14,728 nt of DNA, taken from positions 1-14,728 of the forward strand of contig JAYTVD010000163.1 of assembly GCA_043744175.1 (NCBI GenBank), read 5' to 3'. A program made the position numbers and the translations under genes. Positions 1 through 8,010 of this stretch are shown here, piece by piece (positions within the stretch are counted from its first letter, which is position 1; the number at the start of each line of letters is the position of its first letter). The DNA comes from JANMEX01 sp043744175 (lineage in GTDB: Bacteria > Pseudomonadota > Alphaproteobacteria > Rhizobiales > Rhizobiaceae). The notes below the pieces were generated by a model. It saw only the letters and a list, made by a program, of their open reading frames with translations. It ran no database searches and had not been told where the DNA came from.

Positions 1-1129
1 CCCATAGACCATTGCCTGTTGGCTCTGGTTCGGCGGCTACAGCAGCAGTGGTTTCTGAATCAACTTCGGTAGAAGCGCTGCCGTCTTCTTCGCTGGTCAA
101 CGGCACCACTAGTTGGTGCGGCTTCTTTGCTGGAATGGCGGCAACGATCACAGGATCAACCTCTTCAGCTGAAGTACCAGCTTCAGGTTCGGCATAGGCA
201 GTCTGCGCTGTAGTATCCGCAACAACTTCCTTCTTGCCCTTGAATATCTTTGCCAGCGCAACCATCGGACCATCACTGCGTCCCGACGCCTTTGGCAAAA
301 ATTTGCCGATCAACTGCGTCACCTGCGCATCGCGGCTTCCGCCGGATGTGCCACCCAAGACCACAGTAATCAGCTTCTTGCCGTCCATAGAAACGGATGA
401 AACGAGATTGTAACCGGATTTGGCGGTGTAGCCGGTCTTGATGCCATCAACGCCAGCCACGCGGCCGAGCAATTTGTTGTGATTTGCCAACCGGCTGCGT
501 CCATATTGGAAGCTGCGGGTAGAGAAATAGCCATAATACTTTGGAAAATGCTCGCGCAGTGCCATGCCTAATATTGCCATGTCATGGGCAGTCGTCACTT
601 GTCCGGGATTTGGCAGGCCCGATGCATTGCGGAAAGTCGTGTTGCGCATCCCGAGTTGGCGCGCCTTTGCCGTCATCATCTGCGCAAAGCGATCTTCCGA
701 ACCGCCCAAAAACTCGCCGGTCGCGCAAGCTGCATCGTTGGCTGATTTGGTAACCAGGCCAAGAATGGCGGTTTCAATGGTTATGGAAGTGCCAGCCCGC
801 GCGCCAAGTTTTGTCGGTGCCATGGACGCTGCACGTTGAGTGATAGGAACCAGCGTCGATTTATCAATCTTGCCAGATGAAAGCGCCTCAAAAACGAGAT
901 AGAGCGTCATCATTTTTGTGAGCGACGCTGGATAACGAGGGGCGTCTGCATCTTGCGAATAGAGCGTTTTACCAGTGTTCGCATCTATAACAATCGCTGC
1001 AAACTTGGGATTATATCCTTTTGCTTTGGCCTCGGCGGTAGAAACCAAACTGCCAGCCACACCAATAGCCACACATGTTTTCAAAACGGCGCGGGCGAGC
1101 GCGGAAACGCTTTTTACAATGTTACGCAC
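1..1129 (-). CDS. Serine D-alanyl-D-alanine carboxypeptidase (peptidase S11, PBP5/6-like), partial at the left edge
   Basis: Periplasmic penicillin-binding enzyme that removes the terminal D-Ala from peptidoglycan stem peptides. The three active-site motifs are all present and in order: S69-L-T-K72 (nucleophile serine and lysine), S129-A-N131 and K231-T-G233. Translation starts at GTG 1129: an in-frame TAG lies six codons upstream, AAAGAG sits just before the GTG, and no ATG occurs in the first 60 codons. The N-terminus is a typical signal peptide, with basic residues, then a hydrophobic stretch, then an Ala-rich cleavage region near residue 34. After the catalytic domain comes an acidic, Ala/Pro/Glu-rich linker from about residue 310. 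The reading frame is open at position 1, so 376 residues are visible and the C-terminus is missing. In related alphaproteobacteria such a linker often leads to a SPOR domain, which cannot be seen here. It is divergent from clpS. Confidence 0.93.
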   Translation of the reverse strand, partial: MRNIVKSVSALARAVLKTCVAIGVAGSLVSTAEAKAKGYNPKFAAIVIDANTGKTLYSQDADAPRYPASLTKMMTLYLVFEALSSGKIDKSTLVPITQRAASMAPTKLGARAGTSITIETAILGLVTKSANDAACATGEFLGGSEDRFAQMMTAKARQLGMRNTTFRNASGLPNPGQVTTAHDMAILGMALREHFPKYYGYFSTRSFQYGRSRLANHNKLLGRVAGVDGIKTGYTAKSGYNLVSSVSMDGKKLITVVLGGTSGGSRDAQVTQLIGKFLPKASGRSDGPMVALAKIFKGKKEVVADTTAQTAYAEPEAGTSAEEVDPVIVAAIPAKKPHQLVVPLTSEEDGSASTEVDSETTAAVAAEPEPTGNGLW

Positions 1130-1150
1130 TGGAACTCTTTCACTCTAAGC

Positions 1151-1248
1151 AGATACACTTTTACAAGGGCGGCAAACGGCACGCTTAGATAAAACTCTAT
1201 GCAAACGTCGTTACCAAAGTGTTATTCTGACTGCTCAAATGTGTATCT
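1151..1248. repeat. Widely spaced 8-bp inverted repeat upstream of the carboxypeptidase gene
   Basis: AGATACAC at 1151-1158 is the exact reverse complement of GTGTATCT at 1241-1248. Both arms are followed by T-runs on the plus strand. The arms are 82 bp apart and lie within 120 bp of the carboxypeptidase GTG, so they could be two half-sites or two copies of an operator in opposite orientation. An 8-bp match of this kind can also arise by chance in about 280 bp. Confidence 0.25.
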
Positions 1249-1315
1249 TTTTGCGCATTGCACAAAAATAATGAACGACAGCCCGCTCAATAAATATCAA
1301 TGATGCGTGAAATGC

Positions 1316-1343
1316 TTGTTTCCTGCGCTAAGGGGGTTAAAAT
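1316..1343 (+). promoter_or_regulatory. Candidate sigma-70 promoter for clpS-clpA
   Basis: TTGTTT at 1316-1321 and TAAAAT at 1338-1343 are separated by 16 bp and lie 63 bp upstream of the clpS start. The -35 box begins with the TTG that alphaproteobacterial housekeeping promoters favour. This is a match by eye only, with no experimental support. Confidence 0.35.
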
Positions 1344-1406
1344 CCCGAGATGAGTCATTAGGTATGGCATAAGCGGATATTGTGCCGCGAATTCAGGAAC
1401 TAGTCT

Positions 1407-1751
1407 ATGAAGCCTCCCCGCAGCCAAGATGAAGACAGGAATGGTCGTGGCCCCGGCCAAGGCATTGGTGTGATTACTCGAACCAAAACCAAGGTCGTCA
1501 AACCTAGCCTCTACCGCGTCCTGCTCTTGAACGACGATTATACGCCTATGGAATTTGTGATCCACGTATTGGAACGCTTTTTCCAAAAGGATCGCGAGGC
1601 CGCAACGCAAATTATGCTGCACGTCCATCAAAATGGCGTCGGCGAATGCGGTACATACACATTTGAAGTGGCGGAAACCAAGGTGACACAAGTCATGGAT
1701 TTCGCCTTAAAAAATCAACATCCGCTACAGTGCGTGATGGAAAAACAGTGA
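1407..1751 (+). CDS. clpS: ClpS, ATP-dependent Clp protease adaptor
   Basis: Cytoplasmic adaptor that binds proteins with bulky hydrophobic N-terminal residues (N-degrons) and hands them to ClpA for degradation by ClpAP. At 114 residues the length is normal. The N-terminal 33 residues are the flexible, polar tail that enters the ClpA pore. The folded domain begins at about residue 35 and carries the ligand-pocket signature N42-D43-D44-Y45-T46-P47-M48-E49, plus H74; by alignment these correspond to E. coli N34, D35, T38, M40 and H66. The C-terminal part (ETKV...HPLQC..EK) is the usual ClpA-binding face. AGGAA lies about 10 bases before the ATG. The stop is 7 bp before clpA, whose ribosome binding site overlaps it, so the two genes are co-transcribed and probably translationally linked. 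Some alphaproteobacteria also have a second, shorter ClpS; this looks like the clpA-linked one. Confidence 0.97.
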   Translation: MKPPRSQDEDRNGRGPGQGIGVITRTKTKVVKPSLYRVLLLNDDYTPMEFVIHVLERFFQKDREAATQIMLHVHQNGVGECGTYTFEVAETKVTQVMDFALKNQHPLQCVMEKQ

Positions 1752-1758
1752 GGTTCTA

Positions 1759-4239
1759 ATGCCATCATTTTCAACGAGCCTCGAAAAGGCGCTGCACCAA
1801 GCGCTTTTGGTCGCCAACGAGCGGCACCATGAATATGCAACGCTGGAGCATCTGCTGCTGGCGCTGCTGGATGATTCAGATGCCGCCGCCGTCATGAATG
1901 CCTGCAATGTTAAAATCCCGGAACTGCGCATCACGCTGACTAATTATGTGGATAAGGAACTGGAAAACCTCATCACTGGTTATGATGAGGATTCAAAGCC
2001 GACTGCCGGTTTCCAACGTGTCATTCAGCGCGCGGTTATCCATGTGCAATCCTCCGGTCGCGATGAAGTCACGGGCGCAAATTTGCTTGTTGCCATCTTT
2101 GCCGAGCGCGAGAGCCATGCCGCTTACTTCCTGCAAGAGCAGAATATGACGCGCTACGATGCTGTCAATTTCATTTCGCACGGCATTGCCAAGCGCCCCG
2201 GCGCATCGGAAACGCGTTCCCCGCGCGGCGTCGATGAAGACAGCGAGCAGCCACAAATGGGCCAGGGTCAAGGGCAGGCCGAGGCTGGCGATGCTAAGAA
2301 AGACCAAAGCGCACTGGCCGCCTATTGTGTGGACCTCAACAAGAAAGCCAAGACAGGTCGTATTGATCCGTTGATTGGCCGCGCGTCTGAGGTGGACCGC
2401 ACCATCCAGATTCTCTGCCGCCGCTCCAAGAATAACCCGCTTTATGTGGGCGATCCGGGCGTGGGCAAAACGGCAATCGCCGAAGGCCTCGCCAAGCGCA
2501 TCGTTGAAGGTGATGTGCCCGAAGTGTTGCTCGATGCAACAATTTTTTCGCTGGATATGGGGACGCTTCTGGCCGGTACGCGCTATCGCGGTGATTTTGA
2601 AGAGCGTTTGAAGCAGGTCATTAAAGAGCTGGAAGACTATCCCGGCGCAATCCTGTTCATCGACGAAATCCACACCGTCATTGGCGCAGGGGCAACATCG
2701 GGCGGCGCCATGGATGCGTCCAACCTGTTGAAGCCAGCCTTATCAGGCGGCCTCATCCGCGTCATTGGTTCAACGACCTATAAAGAATATCGCCAATATT
2801 TCGAAAAGGACCGCGCACTCGTGCGGCGCTTCCAGAAGATTGATGTGGTCGAGCCAAGCATTCCTGATGCCATCCTCATCATGAAGGGTCTGAAGCCGTA
2901 CTTTGAAGAGTTTCACAAAGTGAAATACACTGACGAGGCCATCAAAGCATCGGTTGAGCTGTCTGCCCGCTATATCAATGACCGCAAATTGCCGGATAAA
3001 GCCATTGACGTGATTGACGAATCTGGCGCCAGCCAAATGCTACTCGCCGCTGATAAGCGCAAGAAAAGCATCGGCATTGCCGAGATTGAAGCCACGATTG
3101 CCACCATGGCCCGCATCCCGCCGAAATCCGTTTCCAAGGATGACGAGACAGTTCTCGCTAATCTCGAAGCCGAACTGAAGCGCATGGTTTATGGTCAGGA
3201 TTTGGCCATCGAAGCGCTGGCATCCGCCATCAAGCTGGCCCGTGCTGGGCTTCGCGAACCGGAAAAGCCAATCGGCTCCTACCTGTTCTCCGGCCCAACA
3301 GGCGTCGGCAAAACCGAAGTTGCCAAGCAACTTGCCAAGTCGCTTGGCGTGGAACTGCTGCGCTTTGATATGTCCGAATATATGGAGCGCCACACCGTAT
3401 CGCGTCTCATCGGCGCGCCTCCCGGCTATGTCGGCTTCGATCAGGGCGGCTTGCTGACGGACGGCGTGGATCAACATCCGCACTGCGTGCTCTTGCTGGA
3501 CGAAATCGAAAAGGCGCACCCGGACCTCTATAATATCCTCTTGCAGGTTATGGATCACGGCAAGCTTACGGATAATAATGGCAAGGCGATTGATTTCCGC
3601 AATGTTATCCTCATCATGACAACGAACGCGGGCGCATCAGATGCCTCGCGTGCGGCCATCGGGTTTGGTTCCACCAAGCGCGAGGGCGATGACATGGAAG
3701 CCATCAACCGCATCTTCACGCCGGAATTCCGCAATCGTCTCGATGCGATCATTCCGTTCGGCGCGCTGCCGGTTCCAGTCATCCATCAAGTGGTGCAAAA
3801 GTTCATCATGCAATTGGAAGCCCAGCTTTCCGAGCGTGGCGTCACGTTTGCACTGTCACAGGACGCCATCTCTTGGCTGGCCGACAAAGGCTACGACGAG
3901 CGCATGGGCGCACGTCCGCTCGCCCGTGTTATCCAGGAATATATCAAGAAGCCACTGGCAGACGAACTGCTCTTCGGCCGCTTGAAGAATGGCGGCACGG
4001 TCACTGTGTCGGTCGAGAAGGATGAGGCAGGTGTTTCTAAGCTGAAGCTAATCTCGGAGGCAGGCGATAAGAAACTCGTACCGAAAGACGAGCCGGAAGC
4101 CGACGAAAAACCGCGCAAGGTAACAGCCAAGGCTTCAAAGAAAGCAGCGCCAAAAGCGGCTCCGCCGGAAATGGAACCAGTGGTGCTTTCTGGCAGGAAG
4201 CCCAAGGCTTCCGTGCCTGTGTTGCCGAAGAAGAAGTAA
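1759..4239 (+). CDS. clpA: ClpA, AAA+ unfoldase subunit of ClpAP
   Basis: Hexameric ATPase that unfolds substrates, including those delivered by ClpS, and threads them into ClpP. The order is: N-domain with two helical repeats (about 1-145, the ClpS docking site); an acidic, Gln-rich linker; AAA+ module D1 with Walker A GDPGVGKT 231-238 and Walker B ILFIDE 298-303; and module D2 with Walker A GPTGVGKT 512-519 and Walker B LLLDE 578-582. The ClpP-docking tripeptide is I634-G635-F636. There is no coiled-coil M domain, which separates it from ClpB and ClpC. The protein has 826 residues against 758 in E. coli. The excess is a Lys/Pro/Ala-rich, probably disordered tail from about residue 765. GAGG overlapping the clpS stop is the ribosome binding site. 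clpP is not in the window, as is usual for clpSA. Confidence 0.98.
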   Translation: MPSFSTSLEKALHQALLVANERHHEYATLEHLLLALLDDSDAAAVMNACNVKIPELRITLTNYVDKELENLITGYDEDSKPTAGFQRVIQRAVIHVQSSGRDEVTGANLLVAIFAERESHAAYFLQEQNMTRYDAVNFISHGIAKRPGASETRSPRGVDEDSEQPQMGQGQGQAEAGDAKKDQSALAAYCVDLNKKAKTGRIDPLIGRASEVDRTIQILCRRSKNNPLYVGDPGVGKTAIAEGLAKRIVEGDVPEVLLDATIFSLDMGTLLAGTRYRGDFEERLKQVIKELEDYPGAILFIDEIHTVIGAGATSGGAMDASNLLKPALSGGLIRVIGSTTYKEYRQYFEKDRALVRRFQKIDVVEPSIPDAILIMKGLKPYFEEFHKVKYTDEAIKASVELSARYINDRKLPDKAIDVIDESGASQMLLAADKRKKSIGIAEIEATIATMARIPPKSVSKDDETVLANLEAELKRMVYGQDLAIEALASAIKLARAGLREPEKPIGSYLFSGPTGVGKTEVAKQLAKSLGVELLRFDMSEYMERHTVSRLIGAPPGYVGFDQGGLLTDGVDQHPHCVLLLDEIEKAHPDLYNILLQVMDHGKLTDNNGKAIDFRNVILIMTTNAGASDASRAAIGFGSTKREGDDMEAINRIFTPEFRNRLDAIIPFGALPVPVIHQVVQKFIMQLEAQLSERGVTFALSQDAISWLADKGYDERMGARPLARVIQEYIKKPLADELLFGRLKNGGTVTVSVEKDEAGVSKLKLISEAGDKKLVPKDEPEADEKPRKVTAKASKKAAPKAAPPEMEPVVLSGRKPKASVPVLPKKK

Positions 4240-4260
4240 GAGACCTAAATGCCAAACCAA

Positions 4261-4285
4261 GCCCGCGCCTCAAGCGCGGGCTTTT
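4261..4285 (+). terminator. Rho-independent terminator of clpS-clpA
   Basis: A perfect 8-bp GC stem, GCCCGCGC (4261-4268) with GCGCGGGC (4274-4281), closes the 5-base loop CTCAA and is followed by TTTT (4282-4285). It lies 21 bp after the clpA stop. The convergent beta-glucosidase gene ends inside it: its stop codon (4270-4272) is in the loop, and the right arm encodes its last residues. On the minus strand the sequence after the stem has only interrupted T-runs, so termination is expected to be stronger for clpA than for the glucosidase gene. Confidence 0.88.
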
Positions 4286-6732
4286 GTCCGCCATTCACTG
4301 GCACGATTAACTTCAGCATTCAGCACGAAATCGCTCGCAGACTTGCCCGCGCGCACAGTAAATTCACCCGCACGTGCCACCCAGCCGCGATAGTCCACAT
4401 CATAAACCGCAAAGGCGCGAGGCCTAAGCGTGATGGTCGCGGTCCCGGTTTCGCCCGCCTGAAGACGCAGCTTCGCAAAGCCTTTCATCTCGCGAATAGG
4501 GCGCGGCAGCACGGGCGCATTGTCCTCGATATAAATCTGCACCACATCGCTACCAGCGCGGTTACCTGTATTAGTGACATCTACTGTAACAATAAAATCA
4601 TCGCCTTGTTGCTTAATGCTCATCTGGTTCCACACAAATTGCGTGTATGAAAGCCCGAAGCCGAACGGGAATAGCGGCACGGTGCCTGTCTTGTCGTGGT
4701 GCCTGTGGCCGATGAACAGGCCTTCCTCATAGCGCACTTTACCATTGAGACCGGGATAAACTTCCGGGTCTTGGCTATGCACCGGATTGTCCGCCCAGCG
4801 CACGGGGAATGTCTGCGGCAAACGCCCGCCGGGCTCGGTGTCGCCAAACAACACATCGGCAATCGCGTTGCCGGCCTCTTGTCCGGGATACCAGCTTTGC
4901 AGCACAGCAGACACGCGCGAGAGCCACGGCATTTCAATCGGTCCGCCGGTTTGCAACACCACAATCGTATTCGGATTTGCCGCCGCAACAGCCGCAATCA
5001 GCTCATCCTGCAAGCCGGGCAGGCGGATGTGCGGCAAGTCCCAGCCTTCCGTATCCCACTCGCCCGTGCGGCCCGCAAAGACAATCGCAATGTCCGCCTT
5101 AGCGGCAGCTTCCGCAGCCAGTTTCACATCGCTTTGCGCCAGCGGTTTGCCAATGCCAGCCTGATAGGCGGCAAAGCCAAGATTCGCCGAAGGTTTCGAG
5201 GTATATTCCAGCGCGACTTCGTAAGTCTCACCAGCCACCAGCGCCATCTCGCCGACAACCTCGTTGCAGCCCTCTTCAAAGAAAGTCTGCCCAGCCATCC
5301 AGTTGGTCCAGCAATCGGCGACAATTTTGCCATCAATTTTCATGTGCGATGGCCCCGTGGCGAAGAAGCCAATCCGGTGCACGCCACTTTCCTCCGGCGT
5401 AAACGAGCCGGATACTCGCAGCGAAAATGACTGCCCGTCGGCCTTGCCGTCGGCAATCCGGCCAAAGAGAAATGCCGTCATTTCGGTGATGGTGTCGCTG
5501 TGCACGACAGGCCCCGAAAGGTCGCGCGAGTCAAAATAGTCCGCCGTGAACGTGCCCTTCAGCATCGGCTCAAACCGGTGGTTATCTGCGCCCTTGGCAA
5601 AGGTGAGCAAGCTGTCGCCGCCCAGTGCGTTCACCAGCCCGTCCCACGGGCTGACGCGATAATGTGCGTTGAGCTGCGCCGAGCCACCACCCATAATCTG
5701 CGCCACCTTGGCATTAGGTCCGATAACCGCGATGGTTTGCCCCGCGCTCTTTGCAAGAGGTAGGATGCCGGAGTTTGTCAGCAGCACAGTGCCTTCCGCG
5801 CCCGCCTTACGTATCAGGGCGCGATGTTCCGGGCGGTCGTTGGCCTCTTCCTTGTGCGGGCGATGGTCCGAAATCGAGCCCACCCGCTCCATCAAGCGCA
5901 GCATTTTAAGCGCCCGTGTTCGCACTGTTTCCGCACTTACCTCGCCAGCCGCAACTGCTGCAATCAGCTTGTCGCCACGATCCCGCGTCGGGCCGGGCAT
6001 TTCCAAATCCAGCCCCGCATTCACTGTCGGCGCGGTCGAGCGCGAGCCGAACCAGTCGGACATCACAATGCCATCATAGCCCCAATCGCCGCGCAGCACC
6101 TCTGTAAGCAGCCAATGGTTTTCCGCCGTATAAGTGCCATTCAACTTATTGTAGGACGACATGATGCCCCATGTGTTGCCCTGCGTCACCGCCATTTCAA
6201 ACGGTACCAGATAAATTTCGCGCAATGAGCGCTCGTCAATTTGCGAGCTCATCGTTGTGCGCTGAATTTCGCTTTCGTTGCCCGCAAAATGCTTGATCGT
6301 CGCCGAAATGCCGTGGTCTTGCAGACCAGCGATATAGTTTATAGCCAGTGTACCCGTCAGCAGCGGGTCTTCCGAATAGCACTCGAAATTGCGCCCGTTG
6401 GTAACAGAGCGATGAATGTTCACTGTCGGTGCAAGCGAAACATGCGCACCTTTGGACTTAACCTCGTCCGCCAGCGCTGCGCCTATTTGATAAAGCAGCG
6501 CCTCGTTCCATGTCGCGCCCAGCGCAATACCACAGGGAAAACAGGCCGACTTCACACCGCCAACCAACGATCCGCCGCCGCGCGCGCCGTTCGGTCCATC
6601 CGTCACCCGCAGCGTGCCTATACCCAGTCGCTCATTAGGCGCAACAGACCAGAAATCTTGGCCGGAAAGCAGGTTCACCTGTTCGTCCAGCGTCATTGCA
6701 TCCACTAATGTCTCAATCGAGGTCGTCGTCAT
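4270..6732 (-). CDS. GH3-family beta-glucosidase with PA14 insert
   Basis: Glycoside hydrolase that releases terminal beta-linked glucose from oligosaccharides or aryl-glucosides. The 820 residues run in this order: the (beta/alpha)8 GH3 domain (about 1-290) with K147-H148-F and the catalytic nucleophile D226 in V-M-S-D-W; the first half of the alpha/beta sandwich; a PA14 domain (about 392-525) inserted in it; the second half with E562 in the T-E-G-W-D motif, the likely acid/base by analogy with Kluyveromyces BglI; and a C-terminal fibronectin III-like domain (about 705-790). Size and architecture match Agrobacterium Cbg1-type enzymes, known for coniferin and cello-oligosaccharide hydrolysis. 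No signal peptide is seen, so it should be cytoplasmic and depend on an importer, which is not in this window. GCGGAG precedes the ATG. It is convergent to clpA and divergent from azlC, with no sugar regulator beside it. The substrate cannot be told from sequence alone. Confidence 0.95.
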   Translation of the reverse strand: MTTTSIETLVDAMTLDEQVNLLSGQDFWSVAPNERLGIGTLRVTDGPNGARGGGSLVGGVKSACFPCGIALGATWNEALLYQIGAALADEVKSKGAHVSLAPTVNIHRSVTNGRNFECYSEDPLLTGTLAINYIAGLQDHGISATIKHFAGNESEIQRTTMSSQIDERSLREIYLVPFEMAVTQGNTWGIMSSYNKLNGTYTAENHWLLTEVLRGDWGYDGIVMSDWFGSRSTAPTVNAGLDLEMPGPTRDRGDKLIAAVAAGEVSAETVRTRALKMLRLMERVGSISDHRPHKEEANDRPEHRALIRKAGAEGTVLLTNSGILPLAKSAGQTIAVIGPNAKVAQIMGGGSAQLNAHYRVSPWDGLVNALGGDSLLTFAKGADNHRFEPMLKGTFTADYFDSRDLSGPVVHSDTITEMTAFLFGRIADGKADGQSFSLRVSGSFTPEESGVHRIGFFATGPSHMKIDGKIVADCWTNWMAGQTFFEEGCNEVVGEMALVAGETYEVALEYTSKPSANLGFAAYQAGIGKPLAQSDVKLAAEAAAKADIAIVFAGRTGEWDTEGWDLPHIRLPGLQDELIAAVAAANPNTIVVLQTGGPIEMPWLSRVSAVLQSWYPGQEAGNAIADVLFGDTEPGGRLPQTFPVRWADNPVHSQDPEVYPGLNGKVRYEEGLFIGHRHHDKTGTVPLFPFGFGLSYTQFVWNQMSIKQQGDDFIVTVDVTNTGNRAGSDVVQIYIEDNAPVLPRPIREMKGFAKLRLQAGETGTATITLRPRAFAVYDVDYRGWVARAGEFTVRAGKSASDFVLNAEVNRASEWRTKARA

Positions 6733-6752
6733 AAAGGCTCCGCAGCGTCACA

Positions 6753-6781
6753 TGTATCGTAAAAGCCTTAATACCCATCAA
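6753..6781 (-). promoter_or_regulatory. Candidate promoter of the beta-glucosidase gene
   Basis: Read on the minus strand, TTGATG (6781-6776) and GATACA (6758-6753) are 17 bp apart, placing a transcript start about 14 bases before the ATG. The -10 match is poor (3 of 6). I see no clear LacI-type palindrome in this 114-bp divergent spacer. Confidence 0.25.
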
Positions 6782-6846
6782 TAATATTCATGTCATGCGC
6801 GAATTTGCGGCCTTGCTGCTTTGTCCACGGCTGGATAGTTTTGGCC

Positions 6847-7587
6847 ATGGTCGAATCTTCACAATCCGCGCCTGAAAATCAACATTGGCATTGGTTCCGG
6901 CGCGGCCTTGCCTGCCTGCTCACCATTCCCGCAACCATCCTTATGGGCGCATTTATCGGCTTTACGGGCCTTGCCCGCGACGCTGGCTTCACCTTGGCGC
7001 AAACGGAATTCATGGTTTTCACCATCTGGGCACTGCCGTCCAAAGTGGTGCTGGTTGGCGCGGTGCTGGCCAAATCTTCACTGTTGGCCACATTTGCCGC
7101 CGTTTGCTTGTCTTCTTTCCGGTTGATGCCCATGGTGGTTGTCATCGTGCCGGAAATGAAGACCGAAAAAACTCGCAAGCGCACGCTTTATATGCTCTCG
7201 CATTTTGTCGCCGTCACGGCATGGGTCATGGCGTTTGCTCGCTTTCCCACTGTGCCGAAAAACTATCGCACCAGCTTTTTTGCCGGACTTGTCACAGTGC
7301 TGGTCGGGTCAAACATGCTATTGGCGGTCATCGTCTATGAGGTTGCCGACGATATGCCGCCTCTGATTTCAGCCGCACTTATATTCATCACGCCGCTCTA
7401 TTTTCTGTTTTCATTATGGGGTTCCGCCCGCGAGCGCGCCAGCCACTATGCCATGATTGCCGGCTTCGCGTTGACGCCTTTGTTCCACATCTTCCTGCCG
7501 CAGATTGATATTTTGGGGGCAGGGATCATCGGCGGGCTGCTCGCTTATTTCACCGCCCGCACTGCCAAAGCCAAGGTGATCGCATGA
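6847..7587 (+). CDS. azlC: AzlC-family large subunit of a branched-chain amino acid exporter
   Basis: Inner-membrane protein that, with the small AzlD partner, is thought to export branched-chain amino acids or their analogues. The 246 residues are mostly hydrophobic, with about six to eight membrane segments and the family's N-terminal pattern (PATILMGAFIGFTGLARDAG, then an L-P-S-K-V motif near residue 62). The frame is open up to an ATG at 6790, but the extra 19 residues would add a Cys-rich stretch unlike the family. The ATG at 6847 gives the usual short polar N-terminus before the first membrane segment, so it is preferred. The ribosome binding site (GGATAG) is weak. The last four bases overlap the azlD start (ATGA), so the two subunits are translationally coupled. 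It is divergent from the beta-glucosidase gene. The true substrate is unknown, and the family also contains uncharacterised members. Confidence 0.9.
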   Translation: MVESSQSAPENQHWHWFRRGLACLLTIPATILMGAFIGFTGLARDAGFTLAQTEFMVFTIWALPSKVVLVGAVLAKSSLLATFAAVCLSSFRLMPMVVVIVPEMKTEKTRKRTLYMLSHFVAVTAWVMAFARFPTVPKNYRTSFFAGLVTVLVGSNMLLAVIVYEVADDMPPLISAALIFITPLYFLFSLWGSARERASHYAMIAGFALTPLFHIFLPQIDILGAGIIGGLLAYFTARTAKAKVIA

Positions 7588-7934
7588 CCATTACTTCCAT
7601 CGATACATGGTGGTGGCCCTATGTTTTCATCCTGCTGGCTGGATGGCTGCCGACAAATATGTGGCGCTATCTGGGCGTTTATTTCGCGGGTAATATTGAC
7701 GAGAAGTCTGAAGCATTGGTGCTGGTTCGTGCCATTGCAACTGCGCTTGTCGCCGCCGTTATTGCCAAGCTCGTGCTTTATCCCGAAGGCGCCTTGGCCG
7801 CCTCATCACAGTGGCTGCGACTTAGCGCAGGCGCGCTTGGTTTTGGGGCTTACTGGTATGCGGGCAAAAAAGTCTATGTCGGCGTTTTGGTCGGCGAAGC
7901 GATGTTGATTGGCGGCATGTTACTCGGCCATTAG
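7584..7934 (+). CDS. azlD: AzlD-family small subunit of a branched-chain amino acid exporter
   Basis: Small inner-membrane partner of AzlC. It has 116 residues, a normal length, with four hydrophobic segments (about 11-23, 48-65, 76-92 and 97-114). The Thr-Asn-Met-Trp-Arg-Tyr-Leu-Gly stretch near residue 26 and R49-A after it match the conserved Arg/Leu-Gly positions of the family. The ATG shares bases with the azlC stop (ATGA), which couples translation and fixes the start. Another ATG-initiated reading frame opens inside its last 26 bases and runs into the next gene, but a better start for that gene lies downstream. Confidence 0.9.
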   Translation: MTITSIDTWWWPYVFILLAGWLPTNMWRYLGVYFAGNIDEKSEALVLVRAIATALVAAVIAKLVLYPEGALAASSQWLRLSAGALGFGAYWYAGKKVYVGVLVGEAMLIGGMLLGH

Positions 7935-7999
7935 GCGCGGTAATATTCGCCGCCTGTTTCAGAGTAAATTAAACAAAATTGTCTATAAGCCTTCCCAAA

Positions 8000-8004
8000 T
8001 GGAG
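8000..8004 (+). promoter_or_regulatory. Ribosome binding site that fixes the start of the first PAP2-like gene
   Basis: GGAGG stands 6 bases before the ATG at 8011. An in-frame ATG at 7999 overlaps this site and has no ribosome binding site of its own. Another at 7909 lies inside azlD. With the start at 8011 the protein begins M-R-L-L-x-x-E-K-F, which lines up with M-R-L-F-x-x-E-K-F of the next gene. A TATAAG at 7984-7989 could be a -10 box for this pair, but no convincing -35 goes with it. Confidence 0.7.
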
Positions 8005-8010
8005 GCTTTG

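Larger units (their letters stand above)
1130..1406. other. Divergent intergenic region between the carboxypeptidase and clpS
   Basis: This 277-bp spacer must hold the promoters of both flanking genes. It is more AT-rich than its surroundings. I see a candidate sigma-70 promoter for clpS and an 8-bp inverted repeat, each listed separately. I see no credible small gene or stable RNA fold in it. The reading frame on the minus strand that enters from clpS is an antisense shadow. Confidence 0.6.

Noticed and set aside
1287..1691. A 134-codon minus-strand frame over the clpS region
   Set aside because: Antisense to a certain clpS gene, with no recognisable domain.
4696..5430. A 244-codon open frame on the plus strand inside the beta-glucosidase gene, with several similar shorter ones
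   Set aside because: Lies entirely antisense to a clear GH3 gene, has a low-complexity Arg/His-rich translation and no family motif; it is a coding-strand shadow.
6790..6846. Earlier ATG for azlC
   Set aside because: It would add 19 residues with two cysteines that do not fit the family N-terminus; ATG 6847 fits better.
7937..7953. Possible hairpin after azlD (GCGG/CCGC)
   Set aside because: Only a 4-bp stem with a 9-base loop and no real T-run, so not called a terminator.
7909..8010. Earlier ATGs (7909 and 7999) for PAP2 copy A
   Set aside because: The first lies inside azlD and the second overlaps the GGAGG site; the start at 8011 has proper spacing and aligns with copy B.
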